From the NCBI RefSeq assembly GCF_009932555.1, contig NZ_BLJO01000002.1, positions 687,249-751,248 on the forward strand: a stretch of DNA of 64,000 nucleotides. The letters run 5' to 3'. Position numbers and translations under genes: made by a program. A model generated the notes under the pieces. That model made no database searches. It was not told the origin of the DNA and was given only the letters and a program-made list of their open reading frames with translations. Source of the stretch: Steroidobacter agaridevorans. Lineage in GTDB: Bacteria > Pseudomonadota > Gammaproteobacteria > Steroidobacterales > Steroidobacteraceae. Of this stretch, positions 1-8,926 are shown one piece after another (the first letter of the stretch is position 1; every line of letters starts with the position of its first letter).

Positions 1-1132
1 TTTCCTGCCGGCCATCCGTGTCGACATCGGCGATGGACAAGTTGTGATTGCCCTGCCCTGCATAGGCGGAGTTGCCCGAAGTATTACTGTCGAAAGTCCA
101 TCGCTGCGTGAGCGCACCGTTGCGCCAGTCCCAAGCGGCAATGACGGCACGCGTGTAATACCCTCGCGACATGATCAAGCTGGGTCGCTGCCCATCGAGG
201 TAGGCGACACCGGCGAGGAAACGATCGACGCGATTGCCGTAGCTGTCGCCCCACGAGCTGACAGTGCCACGGGCCGGCACATAGTTGGTCGTTGCCAGGA
301 CCGCGCCATTCTGTCCGTTGAAGAGGGTCAGGAACTCCGGCCCGCTCAGCACATAGCCGCTGCTGTTGCGGTAATCGGCGCTCGCACTGCCGATGACCTG
401 GCCGGTCCCGCTGCGTGTGCCGTCGGCAGTCTTCGCCGCTACCTCGGCTCGGCCGTCGCCGTCGAGGTCATAGACGATGAATTGCGTATAGTGCGCTCCG
501 GCACGGATGTTTCGACCGAGGTCGATGCGCCACAAGCGCGTGCCGTTGAGCTCATAAGCATCCAGATACACGTTCCCCGTGTAGCCGGATTGTGAATTGT
601 CCTTGGCGTTGGTCGGGTCCCACTTGAGCACGTACTCATACTCGCCATCGCCGTCGAGATCGCCGATGCTCAAGTCATTCGCCGTGTAGGTGTATGCCTC
701 GCCGCTCGGCGTCGTGCCGCCGGCGGGTATCTGCAAAGGAATCTGCAGATACTGTTGGGTCGCCGCGTTGGCTGGCAACGTGAATGAAGCGCTGTTGGCC
801 TGCTCGACGCCATTCAACACCGGCCTGACGAAGTAAGTGTTGGCCTGCGTCGTCGGCGCCGAGTTGTCGACGAAGTTCGTGCTCGCCGTCATGGGCGTGC
901 CATTCAGCAGCGTGGCGGCGCCACCGGCCGTCGAGCGATACAGGTTGAAGGCAATTCCGGAAGGATCATTGCCAAACAAACGCCAGCCCACATAGACGGA
1001 AGAACTGCCGGTGCGAACGGCCACGACGCCGCGCGACAGTCGCTCCATCTGCGCTTGAGCGTGCGCGTCGAGCATCGCTGCAAACAACATCGGGACAAAC
1101 AAACAAGCACGCATCCATCCTTGATGCCTCAT
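1..1132 (-). CDS. Rhamnogalacturonan lyase, polysaccharide lyase family 11 (partial, C-terminus outside window)
   Basis: This secreted enzyme is predicted to cleave the rhamnogalacturonan I backbone of pectin by beta-elimination. The visible 377 residues start with a signal peptide (hydrophobic LFVPMLFAAM, then AHAQAQ), then a fibronectin-like N-terminal domain, then the start of the beta-propeller with repeated calcium-type loops (DLDGDGEYEY near residue 155 and DLDGDGRAEV). The segment WRIDLGRNIRAGAHYTQF is typical of PL11 lyases (YesW/YesX type). The ATG at 1132 is preceded by AAAGGAG six bases upstream. The gene runs off the left edge, so the catalytic C-terminal part is not seen. The family assignment is strong, while the endo or exo mode cannot be told from this part. 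Confidence 0.88.
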   Translation of the reverse strand, partial: MRHQGWMRACLFVPMLFAAMLDAHAQAQMERLSRGVVAVRTGSSSVYVGWRLFGNDPSGIAFNLYRSTAGGAATLLNGTPMTASTNFVDNSAPTTQANTYFVRPVLNGVEQANSASFTLPANAATQQYLQIPLQIPAGGTTPSGEAYTYTANDLSIGDLDGDGEYEYVLKWDPTNAKDNSQSGYTGNVYLDAYELNGTRLWRIDLGRNIRAGAHYTQFIVYDLDGDGRAEVAAKTADGTRSGTGQVIGSASADYRNSSGYVLSGPEFLTLFNGQNGAVLATTNYVPARGTVSSWGDSYGNRVDRFLAGVAYLDGQRPSLIMSRGYYTRAVIAAWDWRNGALTQRWTFDSNTSGNSAYAGQGNHNLSIADVDTDGRQE

Positions 1133-1242
1133 GACTGCTCCTTTGCATCATGTCAGCGCTGTCGGCTGTGAGGTCGCGCACGACCCATCCCGCAAGGCCA
1201 CGGCCCAGCGTCAATTGATTTCGTTGCTACAGAACCCCCGGC

Positions 1243-1259
1243 GCTTCACCGTGTGAAGC
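1243..1259. promoter_or_regulatory. Inverted repeat GCTTCAC-CGT-GTGAAGC, possible operator
   Basis: Perfect 7-bp arms are separated by 3 bases, about 110 bases upstream of the PL11 lyase start. The size fits a dimeric regulator site. No regulator gene is adjacent, so the function is inferred from position only. Confidence 0.4.
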
Positions 1260-1303
1260 TCTTCTTGGCGGGCACACAGTAGCGCAATAGCTCAGACAAA
1301 CCA

Positions 1304-1320
1304 ATCATATTCGATCATAT
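1304..1320. repeat. Direct repeat ATCATAT-TCG-ATCATAT in divergent promoter region
   Basis: Two identical 7-mers lie with 10-bp periodicity inside the most AT-rich stretch of the intergenic region, and overlap a TATAAT (1318-1323, plus strand) and TATGAT hexamers on the minus strand. Ten-base phasing is what tandem protomers on one DNA face would use, but it may simply be an AT-rich promoter. Confidence 0.35.
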
Positions 1321-1581
1321 AATTTAGGCCAGCAGTCAGCATCGATCGAGATCGCTGATATATCTTTCAATGCGCGATCTCTCGCCCGGCGTCGACCCTT
1401 TTGACACTTCGTCGCTCGAATGCCCTTGTTTTACCGAGGCCAGCGACTCGCAGCGGAATATTCCTTTCGCTGCCCGATGCGCACCGGAACTTGCTCACGC
1501 AACGTTCCGTTCATGCGTAACGCCGCTACCCAGTGGCACGGGGATCTGTAAGAAACAAGCAACGCGACGTCAGGGGGAGTC

Positions 1582-3780
1582 ATGCGCAACGACGCGTATT
1601 TCCGTCGTGAGTCCGGCCGCCGGGGACGAGTGTTTTCTCTGTTGTTACTATTCAATTCGGCGCTGGCGCTCGCTGAGCCTGCGGTTCTTCTGGAAACGGC
1701 ACGTTTGATACCTGGCGACGGCGTACCCGATGGCGGATACGGCCGCAGCGTAGCCATCGACGGCAACATCGCCGTCGTCGGCGCCACTATCGAGAAGTTT
1801 CCTGGCAACGGTTCGTCGAGGCCGGGCGCGGCCTATGTGTTCGAGCGCAATGCTCAGGGAATCTGGCAGCAAACGGCGAAGCTCGTTGGCACGACGCCGC
1901 CCGATGCCTTCGGCTTCGCGGTCGCCGTCGACGGCAATGTGATCGCAGTAGGCGAGCCGAATCACGAACGCGTGCACGTCTTCGAAAAACAGGGATCCAG
2001 CTGGGTGCGCACCGCCGAGCTCGGCCTGGCCCCGAGCCCGACCTTCGGCACCGGCAACGGATTCTCGGTCGCAGTGCATGGGGATCTGATCGCGATCAGC
2101 CATCGTGACGACAATGGCCTCGCGCTGTATCGACGCAGCACTGCCGGCTGGCAACGAATCGCTTCGTATAGCGACAGCTTTGCCGAGGAAGACCCTACCT
2201 ACCTGGGGCCGCACGTCGACGTGACGGCGGGCATTGCTGTGTTCGGCACACCCTCTCTATTCGAACACGGCCCGGCCCCAGGGCACCTCAACCTCTACTC
2301 GCCGGGCGCCAACGGTGACTGGGCTACGCCGACAGTGATTTCGTGGGACCACCCGGACATCAATGGCGACTTCAACGGGCCCGTGTCGATCAGCGGCAAC
2401 ACGCTGCTCGCGGCGGGTTGGATATACGAACGCAATTCGAGCGGTACCTGGGTGCTCACCAACACCTCGACGCACGCGGACGCGCTCGATGACGACGAAA
2501 GTACCGTGATTGCGGGCGAGGCGCCCTATCAGATCGACCGGGTTTATCAGCGCGATGCTGCCGGTTCGTGGCCGCGAGTGGCTGAGTTGACGACCAGCAT
2601 TGGATCGGAACTGAATCGCCTCGACGTAAATTCGAAGCGCGTGGTGGCCGCAAGCGCGCCCACGGACTCAGTCGTCAACGGGCAGGCTTTCATCTTCGAG
2701 CTGCCCACCACGCTGGATCGGCCCGCGTTGCTCCAGGATGATTTTCAGGATGGCAACGCGCAAGGCTGGACGTCTCTCGGCGGCAGCTTCAGCGTGGTTT
2801 CGGGCGGCACTTCGCTCGTCTATCGCCAATCGAACACGACCGGCAATGCTGCCGCGCTGCTCGCGAATGCGAACTACCCCGACCAATCCATCCAAGCCGA
2901 CATCATTCCTCGCGCGTTCGATGGATCGGATCGCTGGTTCGGGTTGGTGGCGCGCTACGTGAACTCCGCCAACTACTACTACGTCACCGCTCGCAGCGGC
3001 GGCGGAGTCCAATTGAAGAAAATGATGGCTGGATCCTTCACCACGTTGGGCTCCGCACCGCTCACCGTCACGCTCAATCGAACGCATCGCCTGCGGCTCG
3101 AAGCGGTCGCCGATCACGTGCGAGTGCTGGTGAACGATCGACCGGTCATCTCGGTTCGCGACGACGATATTTCAGGCGGTCGGCCAGGCGTCATGATGTT
3201 CCGGACGCGCTCCGACTATGACAACGTGCTGGTCAACGCGAATCCCGGCGTGCCTGTGGTCGTCGATGACTTCTCCGAGCAGCGCTGGTCCGTGATGCCG
3301 ACAACGGGACTCTGGAGCCTGCTGGCGGCGGGACTGTATCGGCAGGAGGACCTGACGGGCGGCGCCAGCCTGCTTACCAACACTTTCGGCGACAACGGCA
3401 CGTACGGCGATCAGATCGTCGCTGCCGATCTGCGGCCGACGCAGTTCGACGGCGCCGATCGCTGGATCGGACTGGCCGCGCGCTATGTGGACGCCAACAA
3501 CTATGTTTACGTGACTCTACGCAGCTCGAACACGCTGCAGATCAAGAAGCTGGTCAACGGCGCGATTCAAACGCTCGCCTCCGTTCCGTTCACGATCGCC
3601 ACGAACACGACGTATCGGGTGCGGCTGGAGACGGTGGGATCGAGAGTTCGTGTTTATGTGAATGGAGAGCTGAGGCTCGAGGCGGCCGATGCGCCGAATA
3701 CTTCTACTGCGAAACGCGCCGGTGTGGTGATGTACAAGACGGCTGCGGAAGTCGATAACTTCTCTTTATTCCAGCCCTGA
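1582..3780 (+). CDS. Secreted FG-GAP/beta-propeller protein with two jelly-roll domains
   Basis: This is a 732-residue exported protein of unknown specific role. After a signal peptide (VFSLLLLFNSALALAEP) residues about 40-375 form an integrin-like FG-GAP beta-propeller, recognisable by repeats of the type GYGRSVAIDGNIAVVGA and FGFAVAVDGNVIAVGEP. Residues about 385-555 and 560-732 are two copies of one concanavalin-like jelly-roll domain, each with DDF, SDRWFGLVARYV or ADRWIGLAARYV, YVT and HRLRLE or YRVRLE signatures. Such modules accompany pectate lyases and other secreted carbohydrate-active proteins. It is divergent from a pectin lyase, which makes a carbohydrate-binding role plausible. 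No catalytic motif was recognised. The start is supported by GGGGGAG just upstream. Confidence 0.75.
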   Translation: MRNDAYFRRESGRRGRVFSLLLLFNSALALAEPAVLLETARLIPGDGVPDGGYGRSVAIDGNIAVVGATIEKFPGNGSSRPGAAYVFERNAQGIWQQTAKLVGTTPPDAFGFAVAVDGNVIAVGEPNHERVHVFEKQGSSWVRTAELGLAPSPTFGTGNGFSVAVHGDLIAISHRDDNGLALYRRSTAGWQRIASYSDSFAEEDPTYLGPHVDVTAGIAVFGTPSLFEHGPAPGHLNLYSPGANGDWATPTVISWDHPDINGDFNGPVSISGNTLLAAGWIYERNSSGTWVLTNTSTHADALDDDESTVIAGEAPYQIDRVYQRDAAGSWPRVAELTTSIGSELNRLDVNSKRVVAASAPTDSVVNGQAFIFELPTTLDRPALLQDDFQDGNAQGWTSLGGSFSVVSGGTSLVYRQSNTTGNAAALLANANYPDQSIQADIIPRAFDGSDRWFGLVARYVNSANYYYVTARSGGGVQLKKMMAGSFTTLGSAPLTVTLNRTHRLRLEAVADHVRVLVNDRPVISVRDDDISGGRPGVMMFRTRSDYDNVLVNANPGVPVVVDDFSEQRWSVMPTTGLWSLLAAGLYRQEDLTGGASLLTNTFGDNGTYGDQIVAADLRPTQFDGADRWIGLAARYVDANNYVYVTLRSSNTLQIKKLVNGAIQTLASVPFTIATNTTYRVRLETVGSRVRVYVNGELRLEAADAPNTSTAKRAGVVMYKTAAEVDNFSLFQP

Positions 3781-3790
3781 GGTACAAACC

Positions 3791-3815
3791 CGCGGAGGCC
3801 GAGCCGGCCTCCGCG
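3791..3815 (+). terminator. GC-rich hairpin after the FG-GAP gene
   Basis: Perfect 11-bp arms (3791-3801 and 3805-3815) flank a 3-base loop, 10 bases after the stop codon. There is no T-run, so it may be a weak or factor-assisted terminator, or an mRNA 3'-end stabiliser. Nothing gene-like follows up to 4066. Confidence 0.55.
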
Positions 3816-4066
3816 AGCTGAGTGAGCTGTGGTAGGTCTGCGGAATTGCAGACGGCGAGCCAGCCGCGCCAGGAGTCACGGGATCTTTTTCAAGTTGTTG
3901 GCAGCAATAGGAAAACAGTTGACCGGGCGTAGTCTCCGCGCCACACAATCCACCCCGGTGCAGCGTCTCGATCAGTTGGGTCGTGGCTAACAACATCGCT
4001 CGCCGTGTTGGATAGCCACAAACCAAGCGCATACTTGTCTCGGATTCTCTTTCATGAGCGCCTCAC

Positions 4067-5128
4067 ATGACTTACGGACTCACGATCGAACCCGTGCTGC
4101 TCATCGGCGCCGTCTTGATTTTCGTCGGCTTGGGAGCTGCGAACGTGCCCAATGAAAATGGTGACAAGCAACCTTCCGGAACAGCGGCTGCGAATGCACT
4201 TCTGGAGTCGCTACCGGAAGCCAAGCGAACACAAGCCCAGTTGTCGTTCGATTCGTCTGAGCGCACGAACTGGAACTACGTTCCCACGAAACGCGCCGGC
4301 GTTGCGCTGGCAGAGCTCGATGCAAACCAGAAAACGCTGATCGATCCATTGCTGCGTTCCGCGTTGAGCCCTTCAGGCTTCAACGCTGCTAAACAGATCG
4401 TGCAGCACGAATCGATTCTCGCGGAGATCGAAGGCAACCCACGGCGCGATCCGGAGCTCTACTACACCGCAGTTTTTGGGGAACCGGGTCCCCGCGCACC
4501 TTGGGCGTGGCGATTCGAAGGCCATCACCTTTCTGTCAACGTGACCCATGTCGACGATCAAATGCAGGTCGTCGCGCCGCTCTTCATGGGCTCGAACCCC
4601 GCCCGCGTACCGCACGGACCGAAAGCCGGTCTACGATTGCTCGCGGCAGAAGAAGACCTGGCTCGCGATCTGATTCGCATGTTGCCGAAGGAGCGACGCA
4701 CCCGTGCGATGCTTGCCAATGACGCTTTTCCGGACATCGTCACCCGTAACGATCCAAAGGTACGTTCGCTCGGTATCGAAGGGCTTGCGGCAGGCGACAT
4801 GTCTCAACCTGAGCAAGCGCAATTGCGCAAGCTACTGCACGTGTACTCGGATCGCATGACCGAGAGCGCTGCACGAGAGCAGCTCGAGCGCATTGAGCGC
4901 GCGGGCTTTGACAAGCTGCACTTTGGATGGGCTGGCAGTCTCGAGCCAGGCAAGCCGCACTACTACCGAGTGCATGGCCCAACGGTCCTCATCGAGTACG
5001 ACAACACTCAAAACAACGCCAATCATATCCACAGCGTCTGGCGCGACCTGGAGCGCGACTTCGGCGGCGACTTGCTTCGTGCGCACTACGAAGCGCATCG
5101 GGCTGACGGTCACGGTCACGAGCACTAG
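4067..5128 (+). CDS. DUF3500 domain protein
   Basis: A 353-residue protein matches the DUF3500 family, a group of uncharacterised, usually exported bacterial proteins. An N-terminal hydrophobic segment (VLLIGAVLIFVGLGA) is a signal anchor or signal peptide. Family signatures include WAWRFEGHHLSVN around residue 145, the GLRLLAAEEDLARDL segment, LHFGWAGSL, and the C-terminal HIHSVWRDLERDFGGDLL block that usually ends the domain, followed by a short His-rich tail (DGHGHEH) that could bind metal. The protein stands alone between the FG-GAP gene and a small exported peptide. The biochemical role is unknown. Confidence 0.8.
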   Translation: MTYGLTIEPVLLIGAVLIFVGLGAANVPNENGDKQPSGTAAANALLESLPEAKRTQAQLSFDSSERTNWNYVPTKRAGVALAELDANQKTLIDPLLRSALSPSGFNAAKQIVQHESILAEIEGNPRRDPELYYTAVFGEPGPRAPWAWRFEGHHLSVNVTHVDDQMQVVAPLFMGSNPARVPHGPKAGLRLLAAEEDLARDLIRMLPKERRTRAMLANDAFPDIVTRNDPKVRSLGIEGLAAGDMSQPEQAQLRKLLHVYSDRMTESAAREQLERIERAGFDKLHFGWAGSLEPGKPHYYRVHGPTVLIEYDNTQNNANHIHSVWRDLERDFGGDLLRAHYEAHRADGHGHEH

Positions 5129-5178
5129 CACGCGCAACTAGCGAGACGTCCGGGCGTTAAGCCGCGCTCCGCCGCGGC

Positions 5179-5195
5179 CCGGCGTCTTTCGCCGG
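5179..5195 (+). terminator. Hairpin CCGGCG-TCTTT-CGCCGG downstream of the DUF3500 gene
   Basis: A 6-bp GC stem with a 5-base loop lies 50 bases after the DUF3500 stop codon. There is no U-tract, so termination strength is uncertain. Confidence 0.4.
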
Positions 5196-5316
5196 TATAC
5201 CCCCTCAGTTCGCCGGCAATCCCACTTTGCGATGTAACCCCAGAGCACTCCACCGTGTCCTAACACCAAGCCCCGCAATAACGCGGACAGCGCAGAGAGA
5301 GACCCAGGAGGCCGTC

Positions 5317-5466
5317 ATGCTTACCGCCATCAGCCGCAAAACCCAGACCGTTGTCTGCATGTTCCTGTCGGCTGTCATCGTCAGCGGCAGCCTGTCACTC
5401 GGCGCATACGCCGCCGAAAGCGCGGCTCACAACGGTTACTCGGTGACGGTCACGCAGATCCAGTAA
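5317..5466 (+). CDS. Small exported peptide, hypothetical (49 aa)
   Basis: An AGGAGG ribosome site (5306-5311) sits five bases before the ATG, one of the best in the window, so this short frame is likely translated. The product has a basic N-terminus, a hydrophobic stretch (VVCMFLSAVIVSGSLSLGAYA) and an Ala-x-Ala cleavage site, leaving a mature peptide of roughly 17 residues (ESAAHNGYSVTVTQIQ region). A strong hairpin follows 10 bases after the stop. An upstream in-frame extension to 5227 lacks a ribosome site. The function is unknown; an exported small peptide is all the sequence supports. Confidence 0.6.
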   Translation: MLTAISRKTQTVVCMFLSAVIVSGSLSLGAYAAESAAHNGYSVTVTQIQ

Positions 5467-5476
5467 GTCTTTGCCC

Positions 5477-5511
5477 CCTGCCGGTGTCACCTTTCACGGT
5501 GCACCGGCAGG
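5477..5511 (+). terminator. Strong hairpin after the small peptide gene
   Basis: Arms 5477-5491 and 5498-5511 pair over 14 positions with one bulged T and a 6-base loop, then CTTTGG. The position directly after the stop fits a terminator of a monocistronic transcript. Confidence 0.6.
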
Positions 5512-5894
5512 CTTTGGCCCCGGCACTGCGACCATGGCCAGCGCGCTCGTTATCTCAAGCAGCTTTCGATCCATCCAGATGCTTGCCCGAGCAGGAGGAG
5601 CGGAGCCTCCGAATATTTCGTCGAAAGGCCCATCTGTTCCCGAACTCTATGACGCAACTCATCTGTGAGATTTCCGTCGCCAATCGTCGCGGACGCATAA
5701 GCCTGTCCGCTTCGAGTCGGTGGGGACTTATGCCAGGGTGCAAAGAGCGACCATTGTTTTAGGCACAGTGCACTACGATGGAAGACAGTAGCGCAAGGGC
5801 AAAGCCCATTGACAGCCGCTTCTGGTAGAACCACCGTTGGGCCGGAGAACACTACCAACGAGATCACCGCGCCGCCGGCGAAAGTGAAGGAACC
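5512..5894. other. Intergenic region before the 747-aa/metallopeptidase pair
   Basis: No coding signal was found in these 383 bases on either strand. They should contain the promoter for the two-gene unit starting at 5895, but no clear -35/-10 pair was recognised. Confidence 0.5.
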
Positions 5895-8138
5895 ATGCCT
5901 ACGAAACCGCTACGCCGGAAGGCCCTGGCCGTTGGCAAGTCGACGCCGCGAAAGAAGCCGTCGATGGCTGCGAAGAAAACAACACCTGCCACCATACCGG
6001 CTGGTGCACAACCCGCAAGCCCTGCCCCCCCAGGGGCCGTGGTGCCACCAGGAGGAGTACCGTTCAAGCCCACCCTTTCCCTGCCTGGGTCTGCTACTCC
6101 TGCAGGTCAGCCGGCGCAGACGCCGGCGAGCAATCAACTGCTGCTCTGCGCGCCGCCAAACACACGTACCGGCCCAGTTTTCGAACTTCAGTACCGACGA
6201 CCGATTTTGTTGGCGCAGGCGGGGGACCAGGCCAACCCGGCAAGTTCTCTTTATCAGAGCATCTCCAAGCTCGTCCGCCTTGCCGGAGCCGATTACGCGC
6301 TCCAAGGAATCCACTTCGGTCTCGATGCACGCTTCTCGCAGGTCTGGAACCTGAGCAACGTGACCGTCGGCGACCTGGCCACGACACTCGCACTTGCACC
6401 GCAAGAACAGTTGACCATAGAGCTGGTGACATCGCAGCGCAAAGTGCTTGACCAGACCGCTTTGGATTCGACCGAGTCGTTGACGACGGCAGAAAGTACG
6501 ACCTCAGACAAGGAGGCCGTCAACGTCGCCCGCTCTGCGTCCAAGACCGAAGGCTGGCACGTCGACGGAACCGCATCGGTGAGCGTCGGCTACGCATCGG
6601 CTAGCATCAGTGCGGGCTATTCCAAAAGCATTACCGACTCAAATCAGCAAACTATTAACCACGTATCGGAGGCCACCAAGAAATCGGCCAAAAACTTAAA
6701 GACACTCCACAGTGTCTCCGTGCGCGGAGTTTCGGAGTCCTTCGTGCAAAGCCGGATGACTCGCGTTCTGAGAAACCCATACGCGGACCGGACCATGGCG
6801 GTCAACGTCTTCCAGCTGCTGAAGCACTATTCCGTCGCCACCGATCTGGTTGACCAACGTGGCGCCTTTATCGTTCGCATCGAGTCCATCAACTTCGATG
6901 CCGAATTCGTGCTGAACCACATCAGCTTTCTTCAGGAAACCCTGCTCGACTCGGCGATGGTGGACAGCCTTCCCAGTGCAGTCCAGGGCGCCAAGCCCCT
7001 GGTGCGATCGGGTGCCTTGGGAACGGCGGTGTCGATGTCGACGGTGGCTCTGGACTATTTGTTCAACCTCACCGGCGGCGTGCCGCTGCCACCGTCAAAC
7101 ATCCTCAATCTTCAGGTCGATCCGAACAGCGTGTCGGACCAAAACGACCCGGCCCAGTCCTTCACCACGCAGACAGCGTCGCCGGCCGGCAATGAGACCT
7201 CTGGTCTGTCGGTCGGAGATATTGTTCTGGGAGTTTTAACCGGAGGGATGTCGCTAACTGCGGAAGCAGCGTTGAGTGCTTACGAAGAGTTCAAGAAGAA
7301 CGAACTGAAGATGCGTTGGTCCTCTGGCTTTGACACTGCGGTACGTACCAAGGCATCCGCCCTGTTCATGACGCTCGCGTACTTCAACGCAATCGTCCGG
7401 ACTTCGATACCCGATACCTCGCAACCAGGCTCGCCCATGGCGCCGATTCTCACCATCGGCAACAACGCCATCCTGATCGCCAATGCCCTGGCTACTGACT
7501 TGGCAGAGCAGTGGAACAAGCTCTACCCGGACCCGATCAAGAGCGACGAATTGCACGCGATGATGAGCAGTCGCAACTACACCGAGGTATTTCGCAGGGT
7601 CCCCGGATTTCTGGCGATGATCCGTCAGATCGTCAAGCCGCTCGTCGAACCCGCTGGCGAAGACGCAGCGGCGATAGCTGCGCACAACCAGGATATCTTC
7701 AATCTGAACCGGCTCCTCGGACACCTCGCCAGTTACAGCGACTTCTACACCTCCAGGTTTCTCGCTTACGTTTCTCGCATCACCAACGGCGAGTCGGTTG
7801 CGCAGTTCGCCCGTGGGATACTGCAGCAGACAGTCTTTGCCTTCAATTTCAATCCCGAAGAATTTGACCCGGACCGGGCGTTTGTCAGTGCGCGCGATGT
7901 TGTCATCCCAGGCTTCGGTTTGCTGACCGCGCAAGACTTGCTGGTCATCGGCAGAGCGCTTGGAGTCAACGCACCTCCCGCGGTCGTCAACCCGGTCAAG
8001 ACTGTCGACAACATAGAAGTGCCTGCCGATGGCACGCACTTGGAGGCCGTTGCCGGCATGTGCGTGTTGGCGGGCGTCCCGCCGCAGCCTACGTTGGCGG
8101 GAACGGTCAACGCAGCGTTTGGGCGACAGGTGCTGTGA
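5895..8138 (+). CDS. Unrecognised 747-aa protein, first gene of a pair with an aspzincin-like peptidase
   Basis: No characterised family was recognised. Residues 1-30 are Lys/Arg-rich, residues 31-80 a Pro/Ala-rich low-complexity linker, and there is no signal peptide. A core of about residues 95-385 follows, with a Thr/Ser/Asp-rich stretch (LDSTESLTTAESTTSDKEAV), a Gly/Ser/Ala amphipathic stretch (SVSVGYASASISAGYSKSI) and the segment RMTRVLRNPYADRTMAVNVF, which looks like a conserved structural core. A second part (about 425-690) includes a Gly-rich hydrophobic segment and helical regions. The next gene begins at the base after the stop codon, so translation is coupled. AAGGA upstream supports the ATG. 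It could be a surface, fibre or scaffold protein, or a substrate or carrier for the peptidase. Confidence 0.7.
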   Translation: MPTKPLRRKALAVGKSTPRKKPSMAAKKTTPATIPAGAQPASPAPPGAVVPPGGVPFKPTLSLPGSATPAGQPAQTPASNQLLLCAPPNTRTGPVFELQYRRPILLAQAGDQANPASSLYQSISKLVRLAGADYALQGIHFGLDARFSQVWNLSNVTVGDLATTLALAPQEQLTIELVTSQRKVLDQTALDSTESLTTAESTTSDKEAVNVARSASKTEGWHVDGTASVSVGYASASISAGYSKSITDSNQQTINHVSEATKKSAKNLKTLHSVSVRGVSESFVQSRMTRVLRNPYADRTMAVNVFQLLKHYSVATDLVDQRGAFIVRIESINFDAEFVLNHISFLQETLLDSAMVDSLPSAVQGAKPLVRSGALGTAVSMSTVALDYLFNLTGGVPLPPSNILNLQVDPNSVSDQNDPAQSFTTQTASPAGNETSGLSVGDIVLGVLTGGMSLTAEAALSAYEEFKKNELKMRWSSGFDTAVRTKASALFMTLAYFNAIVRTSIPDTSQPGSPMAPILTIGNNAILIANALATDLAEQWNKLYPDPIKSDELHAMMSSRNYTEVFRRVPGFLAMIRQIVKPLVEPAGEDAAAIAAHNQDIFNLNRLLGHLASYSDFYTSRFLAYVSRITNGESVAQFARGILQQTVFAFNFNPEEFDPDRAFVSARDVVIPGFGLLTAQDLLVIGRALGVNAPPAVVNPVKTVDNIEVPADGTHLEAVAGMCVLAGVPPQPTLAGTVNAAFGRQVL

Positions 8139-8738
8139 ATGTGCGAGCTGGCAGAACACACCTGCAAGAACAAGCGCGGCGCAATAACGCGCGCGCAAGC
8201 AGAGGCAAAGAAGCGTCTATTGAAGGCAAACGGCAAGGTCGAGAACTACCGCGCGGCAGTGTCTCGAAGCGAAAAGCTGCAGGGCCAAAACAAAGCTGTG
8301 GGCGACGTGCTCAGGCGGTGTTTCGGTTGGCGAGGTGACGAATATCAGAAGGAACTGGCCGGCACATACACTGACACCCCACGGAATCTTCATAGGGCCA
8401 TCAGAACCTTGTTGGAACACGTCGATGCACCTATTCACGCCGCGTGTGGCGGCGAGATTGCCCATGCCGCCTTGAACCCGAGATTCAAGGATGAGATCAG
8501 CTTCGTGATGGCCATGTCGCATGAGTCCAACCAGAACTGTTTTTCCTTCACTGATCGCTTCTTCGGAGCAACGCTGGAGAAGCAGGCAAAGACCATTCTT
8601 CACGAGATGTGCCATGCGTGGCTGTATATGTCGGATGTCGCGTACGAAGGGCTCGGAGGTTGGAATTCCTTGAACAAACACAACTCCGAACACAATCCGG
8701 ACTCCTATGCCGTCGCAATTCGAGACCTGGGGAAATGA
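8139..8738 (+). CDS. Aspzincin-like (M35 / lysine-specific metallo-endopeptidase-like) zinc peptidase
   Basis: A 199-residue protein carries the zinc motif HEMCH (H155, H159) followed by SDVAYEG, in which D166 sits where aspzincins place their third zinc ligand in GTxxDxxYG. The C-terminal NPDSYA resembles the NADSYA segment of M35-type enzymes. The first 60 residues are Lys/Arg-rich and helical and have no signal peptide. The ATG directly follows the stop of the 747-aa gene (zero-base gap), so the two products are almost certainly made together. The peptidase class is inferred from the motif layout; the substrate is unknown. A role in processing the partner, or as a delivered effector, would both fit. 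Confidence 0.72.
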   Translation: MCELAEHTCKNKRGAITRAQAEAKKRLLKANGKVENYRAAVSRSEKLQGQNKAVGDVLRRCFGWRGDEYQKELAGTYTDTPRNLHRAIRTLLEHVDAPIHAACGGEIAHAALNPRFKDEISFVMAMSHESNQNCFSFTDRFFGATLEKQAKTILHEMCHAWLYMSDVAYEGLGGWNSLNKHNSEHNPDSYAVAIRDLGK

Positions 8739-8926
8739 GCCCGGCACGGGCGCGTTGACCAAACAGTGCGAGCATGGGATCGAGCAGATTGGTGACGATG
8801 CCCTGCTCCAAACATTTCAGTAGCGAAGCTTGCGCCAAATGCCGGCGGAATGAGCGACGGGCAGCGGCGAGTTGATCTCGTACGATAGACTCTGACTCCA
8901 CGCACGACTATCAGCCTGCTATCGCC

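Larger units (their letters stand above)
1133..1581. other. Divergent intergenic region between the PL11 lyase and the FG-GAP protein
   Basis: About 450 bases hold no convincing gene. The region contains a 7-bp-arm inverted repeat (1243-1259), an AT-rich block with a TATAAT hexamer at 1318-1323, and a 7-bp direct repeat (1304-1320). It must carry the promoters of both flanking divergent genes. Confidence 0.6.

Noticed and set aside
3766-4032. 88-residue minus-strand frame between the FG-GAP gene and the DUF3500 gene
   Set aside because: No family-like sequence, no ribosome site, and it overlaps the hairpin and the end of the FG-GAP gene.
8548-8901. 117-residue minus-strand frame (GTG start) opposite LysE, possibly a regulator remnant
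   Set aside because: It overlaps the metallopeptidase gene on the other strand, has no ribosome site, and no helix-turn-helix motif is visible.
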